Part shown: positions 38,611 to 47,676 of the stretch, one piece after another | How positions within the stretch are numbered: the stretch's first letter is position 1 | Layout: each line of letters opens with the position of its first letter | Assembly: GCA_014384545.1 (NCBI GenBank) | Contig: JACNFQ010000053.1 | Location: 1-55,163, forward strand | Direction of reading: 5' to 3' | DNA from: a bacterium | Lineage (GTDB): Bacteria; UBP7; UBA6624 | DNA: 55,163 nt | The notes under the pieces: generated by a model | What the model was told of the DNA's origin: nothing | The model's input: the letters and a program-made list of their open reading frames with translations, nothing else | Databases searched by the model: none | Made by a program: the position numbers and the translations under genes

Positions 38611-39762
38611 CTAATGGGCAGAGGGTCCTACCCATCTAGCCACAAAGAGATTCGTCTCTCCCTCTACCAAACCGTTCCGATTGCTCCCGAAAACGATCCA
38701 TTCCCCATCGGGCGAGAACATAGGAAACCCATCAAATCCTGGGTATTGGGTCACCTTCTGAGTCTTCCCTTGACCAAGAGGGAGCATGAAGAGATCAAAG
38801 CCTCTCCCTTGGGGATCGTCTTCGTTAGAGACATAGAGGACGAACTGGTCGTTGGGTGAAAGGACGGGACCAAAGTTAGCCGCACCGTTATCTGTTAGAG
38901 GGGTGCGCAACGTGCCATCGGGACGCATCGCCCATATCTCTAGTGCAGAGGGCCTCACAAGCTCTTTGTCGAACAGATCCTGAAAGACTGTCTTCTCTTC
39001 TTCCGTCTTTGCGATAGATCGTCGCCAGACAATCACCTCGCCAGAATAACCCGGAAAACTGCCGCCGTCATACCCTGGAGAATGGGTCAGGCGGACGATG
39101 CGCCTGTCGCCATCGATCGTCATCCCGTAAAGCTCCAAATCTCCGTCACGAGCACTCGTAAAGACCATTCTGTTGTTTCGATTCCAATCCACACCCTCAA
39201 CCTCGGCGTCATACCCTGGCACATCTGTTAGTTTCTCAATAATCTCACCTGTATCAGCAGCTGCTAGATAGATTTCATATGTGCCATGTATGGGCCACAC
39301 ATATCCTTGAGAATAGTCAAGGGGTGGAGGATCTTCGGCCATCTCTTCATGGGTAGAAGCGTAAATGAAGCGTTTCCCATCAGATAACCAAAAGGGGCAT
39401 GTCGTTACACCAAGCCCCGTTGAGACGAGCACGCTTTGCCCCGTAGCCAAATCATAGGTAAAGATCTGGTCAGCACCCCCCCCATCTCTTGTACTCTGGA
39501 AAAGAAGCTTGGACCCATCGGGTGACCAATACGCCTCTGCATTCTGTCCCCCAAAAGTGAGCTGTTCCAGATCAGCAAGAAAGAGTTCTTCTCCTTCAAA
39601 AAGGGGTGCGGGGGGATAGAGTTGGGGTTGTTGGAACCCCCCCACCGCCAAGACCCACTCCTCACCAGAAATCTCCCGCCCCAAAGGCGTGGGTGTGGGT
39701 CCCCCATGTCCTCCAGCTAGGAGAAAAATGAGGAGGGTGAAAGGAGGTAGGAGAGCGGGCAT
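38611..39762 (-). CDS. TolB-like beta-propeller (PD40/WD40) exported protein
   Basis: 'AYWSPDGSKLLFQSTRDGGGADQIFTYDLATG...FPMFSPDGEWIVFGSNRNG' repeats and signal peptide. Confidence 0.87.
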   Translation of the reverse strand: MPALLPPFTLLIFLLAGGHGGPTPTPLGREISGEEWVLAVGGFQQPQLYPPAPLFEGEELFLADLEQLTFGGQNAEAYWSPDGSKLLFQSTRDGGGADQIFTYDLATGQSVLVSTGLGVTTCPFWLSDGKRFIYASTHEEMAEDPPPLDYSQGYVWPIHGTYEIYLAAADTGEIIEKLTDVPGYDAEVEGVDWNRNNRMVFTSARDGDLELYGMTIDGDRRIVRLTHSPGYDGGSFPGYSGEVIVWRRSIAKTEEEKTVFQDLFDKELVRPSALEIWAMRPDGTLRTPLTDNGAANFGPVLSPNDQFVLYVSNEDDPQGRGFDLFMLPLGQGKTQKVTQYPGFDGFPMFSPDGEWIVFGSNRNGLVEGETNLFVARWVGPSAH

Positions 39763-39788
39763 GAGGACAGCTTATTCTATCTGAATCG

Positions 39789-40532
39789 TTAGAGAAGGAA
39801 CTTGACAGCGGCAATGACGAGAACGAAACCCAGCACGTTCCGAATCATCCCTCCCGACCATCTTCCTGCTCCTGTTTTGGATCCTAGCCACCCCCCCGCC
39901 CATGCTGAAAGGGCGAAGAGAATCCAACTCTCCATGGGGAATTCAGGCCAAATGCCTGCACGGGCGATTCCCACCAACCCTGCCGCTGAATTGAGAAGGA
40001 TAAATGCCGCTGTTGTTGCGGCTGTTTCTTTGGCAGTTGCCCACCCCATCGTCAAGAGAAGGGGAGAAAGGAAGATGCCCCCACCCACACCAACCATCCC
40101 CGAAAGGGCTCCCATAATCAATCCCCAAGCCAAAGCACTGGGAAGTTTGGGTGCGACAAGGCGTTTTCTCCTTGCCTGCCCCCTGCCAAGAATGAGTCGA
40201 TACGCCGACCAAATCAGAACACCAGCTAGAACACGGCGTGTGACTTGGTCCTCTAGGGGGAATCCCGCCATCACCGCTGCGGCAGGGACTGAAGTGATGA
40301 CGAAAGGCCAAAGGAGGTTTCCCTTCAGGAATCCTCTTTTCTTGAACTGCGATGTCCCAGCCCCTGCTACTAAGATGTTTAGAGAAAGGGCGACGGCTCG
40401 CATTGAAGCGATGGGCCACCCCGCTAGAGCCATCACCGCCAGATAGCCACTAGCACCCCCATGTCCTACCGAACCATAAAGGAATGCCACCAAAGCGATA
40501 AGGGGGAACAACCAAGAGGAATCTTCCGTCAT
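39789..40532 (-). CDS. TauE/SafE-family sulfite exporter/permease
   Basis: 'YGSVGHGGASGYLAVMALAG...GALSGMVGVGGGIFLSPLLL' duplicated TauE motifs. Confidence 0.9.
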   Translation of the reverse strand: MTEDSSWLFPLIALVAFLYGSVGHGGASGYLAVMALAGWPIASMRAVALSLNILVAGAGTSQFKKRGFLKGNLLWPFVITSVPAAAVMAGFPLEDQVTRRVLAGVLIWSAYRLILGRGQARRKRLVAPKLPSALAWGLIMGALSGMVGVGGGIFLSPLLLTMGWATAKETAATTAAFILLNSAAGLVGIARAGIWPEFPMESWILFALSAWAGGWLGSKTGAGRWSGGMIRNVLGFVLVIAAVKFLL

Positions 40533-40548
40533 CTGTCTTGAGGGCGTA

Positions 40549-40619
40549 CTGGGCGGGGAGGAATCGAACCTCCATTCTCGGATCCAAAGACCGATGTCTT
40601 GCCGTTAGACGACCGCCCA
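40549..40619 (-). tRNA. tRNA-Gln (anticodon TTG)
   Basis: Minus strand TGGGCGGTCGTCTAACGGCAAGACATCGGTCTTTGGATCCGAGAATGGAGGTTCGAATCCTCCCCGCCCA folds as a cloverleaf: acceptor TGGGCGG/CCGCCCA, T-arm GGAGG-TTCGAAT-CCTCC, loop CTTTGGA. CCA not encoded. Confidence 0.95.
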
Positions 40620-40680
40620 TCCAAGGGGGTATTATCCCACATTAACCGTGTTTCACGAGTGCGTGACCAGCAACAGCGCC

Positions 40681-41889
40681 CTAATCTCTCAAGTGAACGA
40701 GGGCGATCAAGGAATCCCCCTCTACCCGAATTGATTCTAAGAAACTAGGTAGGTTTTCGTTCGGTTCTACCCCTGCAGGAAAGAACTGTATCGCGGCACG
40801 GATCTTCTCCTTTTCAACGAGAAGGAAGATATCTGCAGTGCCCGTCTGCGCAAGTAGGTCTTGGGAGCGGGGGTCAAAGAAACCCGAACCATCCACCAAG
40901 CAAGCCTCTGTAGCGGAGCGTAAATACCCGAAATACCAAAAGGCAACGGTACACCCTTCTTGGGGAAGAAACTTAGCGACCTCCTGAACCACCCGTTGGT
41001 GGTCTTCCCATCGGACCTGAGAACGATTCATGGGATAGAGACTCAGCAACCCAAAAACCCCAAGAACGAGAGGAGCTTTTGATCTTGTTCTTGAGAAAGC
41101 GAGACATAGTGTGGCTAGGACCAAGCCTCCTGCCAACCCCCATACCGTTCCTGGAGGAAACCCCGCCCCCCACCACACCACAGTCATTCCCAATAGAACG
41201 CCCAAGAGTTGGCGCTCGTTCCTCTTCCACCACGGTAGGAAGAATAAGACGGCAGCCACCCCCACCCAAGGGAGAGGTGAGGGGTGCCCCTCTCCTCCTA
41301 ATGATAACCTCTGAATAAGCAACCCCTTTGCCCCCAAGGTCGCCGGAAGAGGAGAGCCCCACAAGAATTCGTTCAAGAGCAATACCAGAGCCAACACCCC
41401 CAATCCACCAAGAACCCATTCTCTCTTGCCCGAAAAATACGTAAATAGCCCCGCCACGCCCCATGATAGGAGGGCGTCCATCCTTGTGACGAGTGCCAAC
41501 CCCGCCCACACACCCCCCTTCTCCTTTCCAATCCAAATGGCAAGGAGAGTTAGGAAGAGGAATAGAGCTGTTCCTGGTCCAATGAGGAGGAGGTAGGGCA
41601 CGAATGGAACGAGTGCGAATAAGAGGGGCGCCCTCCACCCCCCCCACCTCCACAGCACCCAGAGGATTCCTCCCAAAGAGATGACGTTGAGTGTAAAGAC
41701 GGCTAGAACAGGTTCTAGACCTAAGGAAACGAGTGCCGTGGCTAGGTGTAGATGGAGGGGCTCGGAGACGCCCATGGAGGGGATTGCTTCTCTTTCGGGG
41801 AACCCCTCTCCTTGAGTAGCTGCCCAAGCACTCCAAGCCACCAAATGGGCATCATCACTAAGGACCGGAAGCGTCAAGAAGAATGCCAT
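40681..41889 (-). CDS. Polytopic membrane protein, possible GT-C-type glycosyltransferase
   Basis: N-terminal 'VLSDDAHLVAWSAWAATQGEGFP' (DD motif near first TM) with about 10 TM helices; ATG at 41889. Confidence 0.55.
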   Translation of the reverse strand: MAFFLTLPVLSDDAHLVAWSAWAATQGEGFPEREAIPSMGVSEPLHLHLATALVSLGLEPVLAVFTLNVISLGGILWVLWRWGGWRAPLLFALVPFVPYLLLIGPGTALFLFLTLLAIWIGKEKGGVWAGLALVTRMDALLSWGVAGLFTYFSGKREWVLGGLGVLALVLLLNEFLWGSPLPATLGAKGLLIQRLSLGGEGHPSPLPWVGVAAVLFFLPWWKRNERQLLGVLLGMTVVWWGAGFPPGTVWGLAGGLVLATLCLAFSRTRSKAPLVLGVFGLLSLYPMNRSQVRWEDHQRVVQEVAKFLPQEGCTVAFWYFGYLRSATEACLVDGSGFFDPRSQDLLAQTGTADIFLLVEKEKIRAAIQFFPAGVEPNENLPSFLESIRVEGDSLIALVHLRD

Positions 41890-41922
41890 AGGTTTATTAT
41901 CCCCCCATGGTAGATTAGTTCT

Positions 41923-42735
41923 ATGCCCAAAGTCCTCGTTACGGGAGCATCTTCTGGTCTGGGAAGAGCGATTGCTGTTGCTCTTGCCCAAAAGGGGTGG
42001 GAGGTCTTTGCAGGGGTGCGTGGCAAGGAAGATGGACCACCATTCAGTGGCAAAGGTGTGATCCGCCCCCTCGTTCTGGATATTACAGACCCAAAAGCAC
42101 TCTCTGCCCTCCCTTCTCAGATTGGAGAGCGGCTTGACGCTCTAGTAAACAACGCGGGTATCGTTCGTCCTGGCCCCCTTGAGATTCTGCCCCTTTCTGC
42201 CCTTCGGGAACAGTTAGAAGTGAATGTGGTGGGACAGGTTGCAGTCACTCAGGCTGTATTACCTGCCCTTAGAGAGAGAAAAGGGCGCATCGCTTTCATC
42301 AGTTCCACAAGTGGGCTCGTGACTTTTCCCTTTCTGGGTGCTTATGCCGCTAGCAAGCACGCTCTTGAAGCCGTAGGAGATGCCTTTCGGAGAGAGCTTC
42401 AGCCGTGGAGTATTGATGTTTCGTTGATAGAGCCAGGCCCCATTCGCACACCGATTTGGAAAAAAACGAGAGATTTTGTAGAAGAGAACAAGGGAGTTAT
42501 CTCGCCCCAGTCCCTATCCCTTTACGAAAAGGGGATTGAGATCTTTGAATCGGGAACGACACAAGCCGAAGAGCGTGCTGAGGATGCTTCTGTGGTGGTT
42601 GCTGCCGTTCTCCATGCCCTTCTTTCAGAGCGCCCACGAACACGATATATCGTGGGTCCAAGGAGTCGATGGAGGACCGTCTTGGCTCGCTTCCTTCCTG
42701 ATCGCTGGCTAGATAGGCGTCTAGGCGGGTCCTAG
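41923..42735 (+). CDS. Short-chain dehydrogenase/reductase
   Basis: 'VLVTGASSGLGRAIAVALAQKGW', 'NNAGI', 'YAASKHALEA'. Confidence 0.92.
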   Translation: MPKVLVTGASSGLGRAIAVALAQKGWEVFAGVRGKEDGPPFSGKGVIRPLVLDITDPKALSALPSQIGERLDALVNNAGIVRPGPLEILPLSALREQLEVNVVGQVAVTQAVLPALRERKGRIAFISSTSGLVTFPFLGAYAASKHALEAVGDAFRRELQPWSIDVSLIEPGPIRTPIWKKTRDFVEENKGVISPQSLSLYEKGIEIFESGTTQAEERAEDASVVVAAVLHALLSERPRTRYIVGPRSRWRTVLARFLPDRWLDRRLGGS

Positions 42736-42736
42736 A

Positions 42737-44812
42737 ATGGCTCTCTTCTCCTTTCTTCTTCTTATGATTACCCCAAATCCCCCGCCATCAACTCCTCTGT
42801 CTCCAACGATAGAGAGCCACTTTGGGCGTGTGGTCAACGATCCCTATCGCTGGTTAGAGGACGGCGACTCTGACGCCGTAAAGGAATGGTCGCTGGCCCA
42901 AACAGCAAGGGCGACGACCTATCTCTCTGCTCTTCCCGCTTGGAATCCCCTTCGCAAACGCATCTCCACCCTCCTAGAGCAAGGGAGTCTTGGTCTTCCT
43001 GTTTTCAGGGGAAAGAGGGTTTTTTGGACCGAGAGAGAGGGGCTAGAAGACCATGCTAAGGTCTATTGGAAAGAAGGGGTGGAAACAGAAGTGCTTTTAG
43101 ACCCCAACGGTTGGAGTGATGACGGCACCCGAAGTTTGGACTGGTGGGTGGTTAACCGAGAGGGAACCCTCGTTGTCTATGGCGTCTCTGAGGCAGGTTC
43201 GGAGATGTCCACCACTTATGTGCTGGAAGTAGAAACAGGGAAACAACTTGAGGAAGAGATACCCTATACGCGGTGGGCAAACCCCTCTTGGCTCAAGGAC
43301 AATCGTGGTTTCTATTACAGCAGATACCCTCAACCGGGAACGGTTCCACCAGAAGAAGTTTCTTATCATAGGCGTGTCTACCTCCACATCTTGGGGACGG
43401 ACTGGGAGGACGACCCCCTTGTTTTTGGGGCGGATAGAGAGAAAGAAGAGTGGCCAAGTGCTTCCGTAGATTACTCGGGAAAGTGGCTCTTGGTGGAGGC
43501 AAGTAAAGGATGGGATGAATCGACTCTCTTCCTTGCCAACCTGACGGATGATCTTCCCCATTTCTCTTTGGTCGCCGGGGGAGACGGGCTCTATTCTGCC
43601 TTTATTGAAGAAGGTTTTATCTGGATTCTGGAACGCTCAGCGAGGTTTCCTCTTTCTCAGTTGTGGCGGGCACCCTTAGAGGACAACCCTGCCGACAGGT
43701 CCAACTGGCAGGTAGCCGTTCCCCAAAGCGATTCTCCACTCCAATCGGCGTCTTTTGTAGGAGGAAAAATCGTCCTCGCCTACGAGAAAAAGGCAACTTC
43801 CAAGATCGTCCTCCTAGACCCCCTTACACTCCAACAAGACGGTTTTCCTTTACCGGGGATTGGTTCAGTTGGCGGGCTTTCGGCACGGAGAGAGGGGGGG
43901 TTGTTTGCTTATTCCTTTGCTTCTTTTGATACCCCTCCCGTCATTTTTCAACAAGAAGCGGGCTCTTTAGAGCGTTCCGTTTGGGGGCGAATTGACTACC
44001 CTATTGACCCGAGTGGGCTACAGGTTCAACAAGTGGAATACCCCTCACAAGACGGCACCCTAGTTACGATGTTCCTCGTCCACAAGGAGGGTGTGGTTCT
44101 TGATGGCTCTAACCCGACTCTATTGACAGGTTATGGGGGGTTCAACATCTCCCAAAAACCTTATTTTTCTCCCACTCTTTTCCCGTTCCTAGAAGCAGGG
44201 GGTGTTTTTGCCCTCCCCAATCTAAGAGGTGGGGGTGAGTATGGAGAGGGTTGGCACCAAGGAGGAATGTTGAAGAATAAACAGAATAGCTTTGATGACT
44301 TTATTTCTGCCGCCGAATGGCTCATCTCCCATCACTACACTTCGCCCCAACGATTGGCGATTAGTGGGGGGAGCAACGGGGGGTTACTCGTTGGGGCTGC
44401 TATGACACAAAGACCCGACCTTTTTAAGGCGGTCGTCTGTGCTGTCCCCCTATTGGATATGGTGCGATACGACCAGTTCTTGATTGCTCGATTGTGGATT
44501 CCTGAATATGGAGACCCCTCTGTTGAGGATGATTTTCACTCGCTCTATAGCTATAGTCCCTACCACCACATCCCCACCCAAGGCTCCTTCCCTAGTCTTC
44601 TGCTGATGACGGCCAATCACGACTCTCGTGTTGATCCCCTTCACGCACGGAAGTTCGCTGCTTTGGCTCAAAGGAATCACCCCAACTCCCTCATCTTGTT
44701 ACGGGTTGAAGATGACGCAGGGCATGGTGTAGGGAAGCCCATTTCCTTTGTAATAGATGAAGTGACCGATCGCTGGGCTTTCCTCTTTGACCAATGGGGA
44801 CTCTCCCTCTAA
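42737..44812 (+). CDS. Prolyl oligopeptidase family (S9A) serine peptidase
   Basis: 'SHFGRVVNDPYRWLEDGDSDAVKEW', catalytic 'AISGGSNGGLLVGAAMTQRPDLFKAVVCAVPLLDMVRY', C-terminal 'AGHGVGKP'. Confidence 0.95.
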   Translation: MALFSFLLLMITPNPPPSTPLSPTIESHFGRVVNDPYRWLEDGDSDAVKEWSLAQTARATTYLSALPAWNPLRKRISTLLEQGSLGLPVFRGKRVFWTEREGLEDHAKVYWKEGVETEVLLDPNGWSDDGTRSLDWWVVNREGTLVVYGVSEAGSEMSTTYVLEVETGKQLEEEIPYTRWANPSWLKDNRGFYYSRYPQPGTVPPEEVSYHRRVYLHILGTDWEDDPLVFGADREKEEWPSASVDYSGKWLLVEASKGWDESTLFLANLTDDLPHFSLVAGGDGLYSAFIEEGFIWILERSARFPLSQLWRAPLEDNPADRSNWQVAVPQSDSPLQSASFVGGKIVLAYEKKATSKIVLLDPLTLQQDGFPLPGIGSVGGLSARREGGLFAYSFASFDTPPVIFQQEAGSLERSVWGRIDYPIDPSGLQVQQVEYPSQDGTLVTMFLVHKEGVVLDGSNPTLLTGYGGFNISQKPYFSPTLFPFLEAGGVFALPNLRGGGEYGEGWHQGGMLKNKQNSFDDFISAAEWLISHHYTSPQRLAISGGSNGGLLVGAAMTQRPDLFKAVVCAVPLLDMVRYDQFLIARLWIPEYGDPSVEDDFHSLYSYSPYHHIPTQGSFPSLLLMTANHDSRVDPLHARKFAALAQRNHPNSLILLRVEDDAGHGVGKPISFVIDEVTDRWAFLFDQWGLSL

Positions 44813-44895
44813 CACCTTTTTCGGACCGTCTCGGTTCCGTCTCGTTCGCCCCTCCAAAGTCTGAATGGGGTCTTGAAGAGAGAATATACGAATGC

Positions 44896-44927
44896 ACTCT
44901 CCGTAATTCAGAGTAGATTCCAGAATC
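44896..44927 (+). promoter_or_regulatory. Candidate regulatory dyads upstream of nosZ
   Basis: ACTCT-N9-AGAGT (44896-44914) and GATTC-CA-GAATC (44916-44927) inverted repeats. Confidence 0.3.
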
Positions 44928-44960
44928 ATTCCAATAGGAGGTTTTCAAGTAAACACCACT

Positions 44961-46949
44961 ATGACAAAAAATAAGAATCTGCTTTCTTGGGGGTTGGTTG
45001 CCGCGGTACTTCTCTTCGTTGCCGTTAGCGCCTTCGCCCCTCGAACGAGCACACGACTAGGGCGAGGAGCTACTGCGATTGCTGCCGACCGGGATTTAAC
45101 CCCCGACGACATCGAAGCCGCACTAAAGACCTATATGCCCTCCGGTCGCCACGACGACTACATTATGTTCTCTTCAGGAGGACACGCAGGACAAGTCTTC
45201 GTCATTGGCTTGCCATCCATGCGCATACTCAAGACAATCGGAGTCTTTACTCCGGAGCCTTGGCAAGGTTGGGGAACAGGTGCCCAAGATACAATGGATA
45301 TCCTTGCTGATGGCGCAGTAGACGGTATAGAGATCACATGGGGGGACACCCACCACCCCGCCCTTTCTGAAACAGGGGGCGAGTATGACGGACAATGGCT
45401 CTTTATCAATGACAAGGCAAATGCTCGGGTTGCCCTTATTGACCTGAAGGACTTTGAGACAAAACAGATCGTAAAAAACCCCATCGCCATCAACGATCAC
45501 GGCGGCACCAAGGTGACGCCCGATACTGAATGGGTGATTGAGGGTGGACAATATGCCACACCTCTGGGTTATGAGTATGCACCCATAAGTGATTATGCTG
45601 ATTCCTATCGTGGAATGGTCACTTTCTGGAAGTTTGACCGATTGGCTGGGCGCATTGACAAGAGTGCCTCTTTTGCGATGGAGCTTCCTCCCTACTGGCA
45701 AGACCTTTGTGATGCTGGGAAGAAAGTGAGTGAAGGATGGGTCGTTTGTGGCTCGTTCAACTCCGAGATGGCAACCGGGGGAATTGAAGACGGAAACCCA
45801 CCCTTTGAAGCGGGTGCGTCCCAACGAGACATGGACTATCTCCATATCATCAATCTGGATGCTGCGATTCGGGTCGCTCGTGCCGGACAAACATCTGACA
45901 TAAATGGATTCCCGGTCATCTCTCTTGAGAGATCCATCGCAGAGAACCTCCTCTACTTAGCTCCCGAACCAAAAAGCCCCCATGGTGCAGACATCACGCC
46001 TGGTGGTGAATACATTGTCGTCAGTGGGAAACTCGATCCCCATGTCACGATTTACTCTTGGGCCAAGATTCAATCCTCCATTCGAGCTGGTAACCATCGT
46101 ACGGACAGTTACGGTGTCCCCATTCTTCCTTTTGACTCGGTTGTAGAAGCTCAAGTAGAGGTCGGATTGGGTCCTCTTCATACTGAGTTTGACAACCAAG
46201 GGTACGCTTACACCAGCCTCTTCCTAGAGCCAGCTGTTGCCCGCTGGACCTTGGGTGGTCCTTACGAACGCCTCCACCCAGAAAAGGGGTGGCAACTCGT
46301 CCAACAGATTCCGGTTCATTACAATGTGGGACACCTCGTTACAGCTGAAGGTGATACCGTAAGCCCCGATGGCAAATACTTGGTCTCTTTGAACAAGTGG
46401 GCATTAGACCGCTTCGCGAATGTCGGTCCCCTACTCCCTCAGAACTTCCAGTTGATTGACATTGAGAACAATGGTGATGCCATGAAGTTGCTCTATGACA
46501 TGCCTATGGGTATTGGAGAACCCCACTACGCTCAGATTATCAAAGCTGACAAACTAAACCCCTGGGAGGTCTACCCCGAGGTGGGATGGAACCCCACCAC
46601 AGGGACGATTGATGAGCACGCCGTGATGTTAGGCGAAGAGCGTGTGGAAAGACATGGAAACACCGTTGAGATCTTTATGACGGCTATCCGCAGCCACTTC
46701 ACCCCAGAGCGCATTGATATTCGAAAGGGTGATCATGTGATTTGGCACATTACAAATGTGGAGCGAGCCTACGATGCAACGCACGGATTCGCGCTACCTG
46801 GATACAACATCAATGTCTCTATTGAACCAGGCGAAGCGTTGTCTTTTGAGTTTGATGCTACCAACGATGGAGTCTTTACCTATTACTGCACAGAGTTCTG
46901 CTCTGCTCTCCACTTGGAGATGATGGGCTACCTTCAGGTACGACCGTAA
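44961..46949 (+). CDS. nosZ: Nitrous-oxide reductase, clade II-like (Sec-type leader)
   Basis: 'GDTHHPALSETGGEYDGQWLFINDKANARVALIDL', 'SPHGADITPGGEYIVVSGKL', CuA motif 'CTEFCSALHLEMMGYLQV'; N-terminal hydrophobic segment without RR. Confidence 0.96.
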   Translation: MTKNKNLLSWGLVAAVLLFVAVSAFAPRTSTRLGRGATAIAADRDLTPDDIEAALKTYMPSGRHDDYIMFSSGGHAGQVFVIGLPSMRILKTIGVFTPEPWQGWGTGAQDTMDILADGAVDGIEITWGDTHHPALSETGGEYDGQWLFINDKANARVALIDLKDFETKQIVKNPIAINDHGGTKVTPDTEWVIEGGQYATPLGYEYAPISDYADSYRGMVTFWKFDRLAGRIDKSASFAMELPPYWQDLCDAGKKVSEGWVVCGSFNSEMATGGIEDGNPPFEAGASQRDMDYLHIINLDAAIRVARAGQTSDINGFPVISLERSIAENLLYLAPEPKSPHGADITPGGEYIVVSGKLDPHVTIYSWAKIQSSIRAGNHRTDSYGVPILPFDSVVEAQVEVGLGPLHTEFDNQGYAYTSLFLEPAVARWTLGGPYERLHPEKGWQLVQQIPVHYNVGHLVTAEGDTVSPDGKYLVSLNKWALDRFANVGPLLPQNFQLIDIENNGDAMKLLYDMPMGIGEPHYAQIIKADKLNPWEVYPEVGWNPTTGTIDEHAVMLGEERVERHGNTVEIFMTAIRSHFTPERIDIRKGDHVIWHITNVERAYDATHGFALPGYNINVSIEPGEALSFEFDATNDGVFTYYCTEFCSALHLEMMGYLQVRP

Positions 46950-46963
46950 CAACGATAACTACC

Positions 46964-46994
46964 GGGGGCCGGCTCGTCCGGCCCCCTATTTTTT
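46964..46994 (+). terminator. Rho-independent terminator after nosZ
   Basis: GGGGGCCGG-CTCGT-CCGGCCCCC followed by TATTTTTT. Confidence 0.9.
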
Positions 46995-47013
46995 AAAGGA
47001 AAATAACGGATAT

Positions 47014-47676
47014 ATGACTCCATTACTTAACAGAATCTTAGGCCCCCGCATTCCCGAAGAGGATTTCAAGAAGAGACCTTTTCGGTATCTCCTGCCCAAC
47101 CTTCTCTTTACGCTCGCTGCAGTTTCTCTCATCATCTCGGTCTTCTTCCCCTTTTGGCGAATGGATTTGAAGGCTCCTCAGTATCCTCGAGGGTTGGAGT
47201 TGATTGCCTATGTCGATCACATCGGGGGTGATGTAGAAGAGTTAGACCTGATCAATCACTACATTGGGATGCGACCCTTACAAGAAGCAGCGAAGTTTGA
47301 GATGTCGATTGCCTACTATGTGATGAGTGTCTTCGCGTTATTTCTCCTTGCTGGAACCGTTATCCACACCCGATGGACCGCGTGGCTTTCCCTTCCAGCG
47401 TTTCTATTCCCCGCTGCCTTCATATTGGATATGCGTTGGTATATGAGAGAGTTTGGGATGAACCTAGACCCTAAGGCACCTCTTTCCAGCTCGGTCGACC
47501 CCTTCGTCCCAACGATTCTTGGTGAAGGAGAAGTCGCCCAATTTACCACTTTGGGATATGTCGATATCGGTTTCTGGCTTGCGTTGGGTTCTTCTGTCCT
47601 GATTATCTTCGCTCTTTGGTCTCATTGGGCTGTCTGGAGTCCCTTGGTTAGAAAGGAGGAGGGAAAGAGCAACTAG
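47014..47676 (+). CDS. nosB: Membrane protein downstream of nosZ (NosB-like)
   Basis: Multi-TM protein directly after nosZ, the position of nosB in clade II clusters. Confidence 0.6.
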   Translation: MTPLLNRILGPRIPEEDFKKRPFRYLLPNLLFTLAAVSLIISVFFPFWRMDLKAPQYPRGLELIAYVDHIGGDVEELDLINHYIGMRPLQEAAKFEMSIAYYVMSVFALFLLAGTVIHTRWTAWLSLPAFLFPAAFILDMRWYMREFGMNLDPKAPLSSSVDPFVPTILGEGEVAQFTTLGYVDIGFWLALGSSVLIIFALWSHWAVWSPLVRKEEGKSN

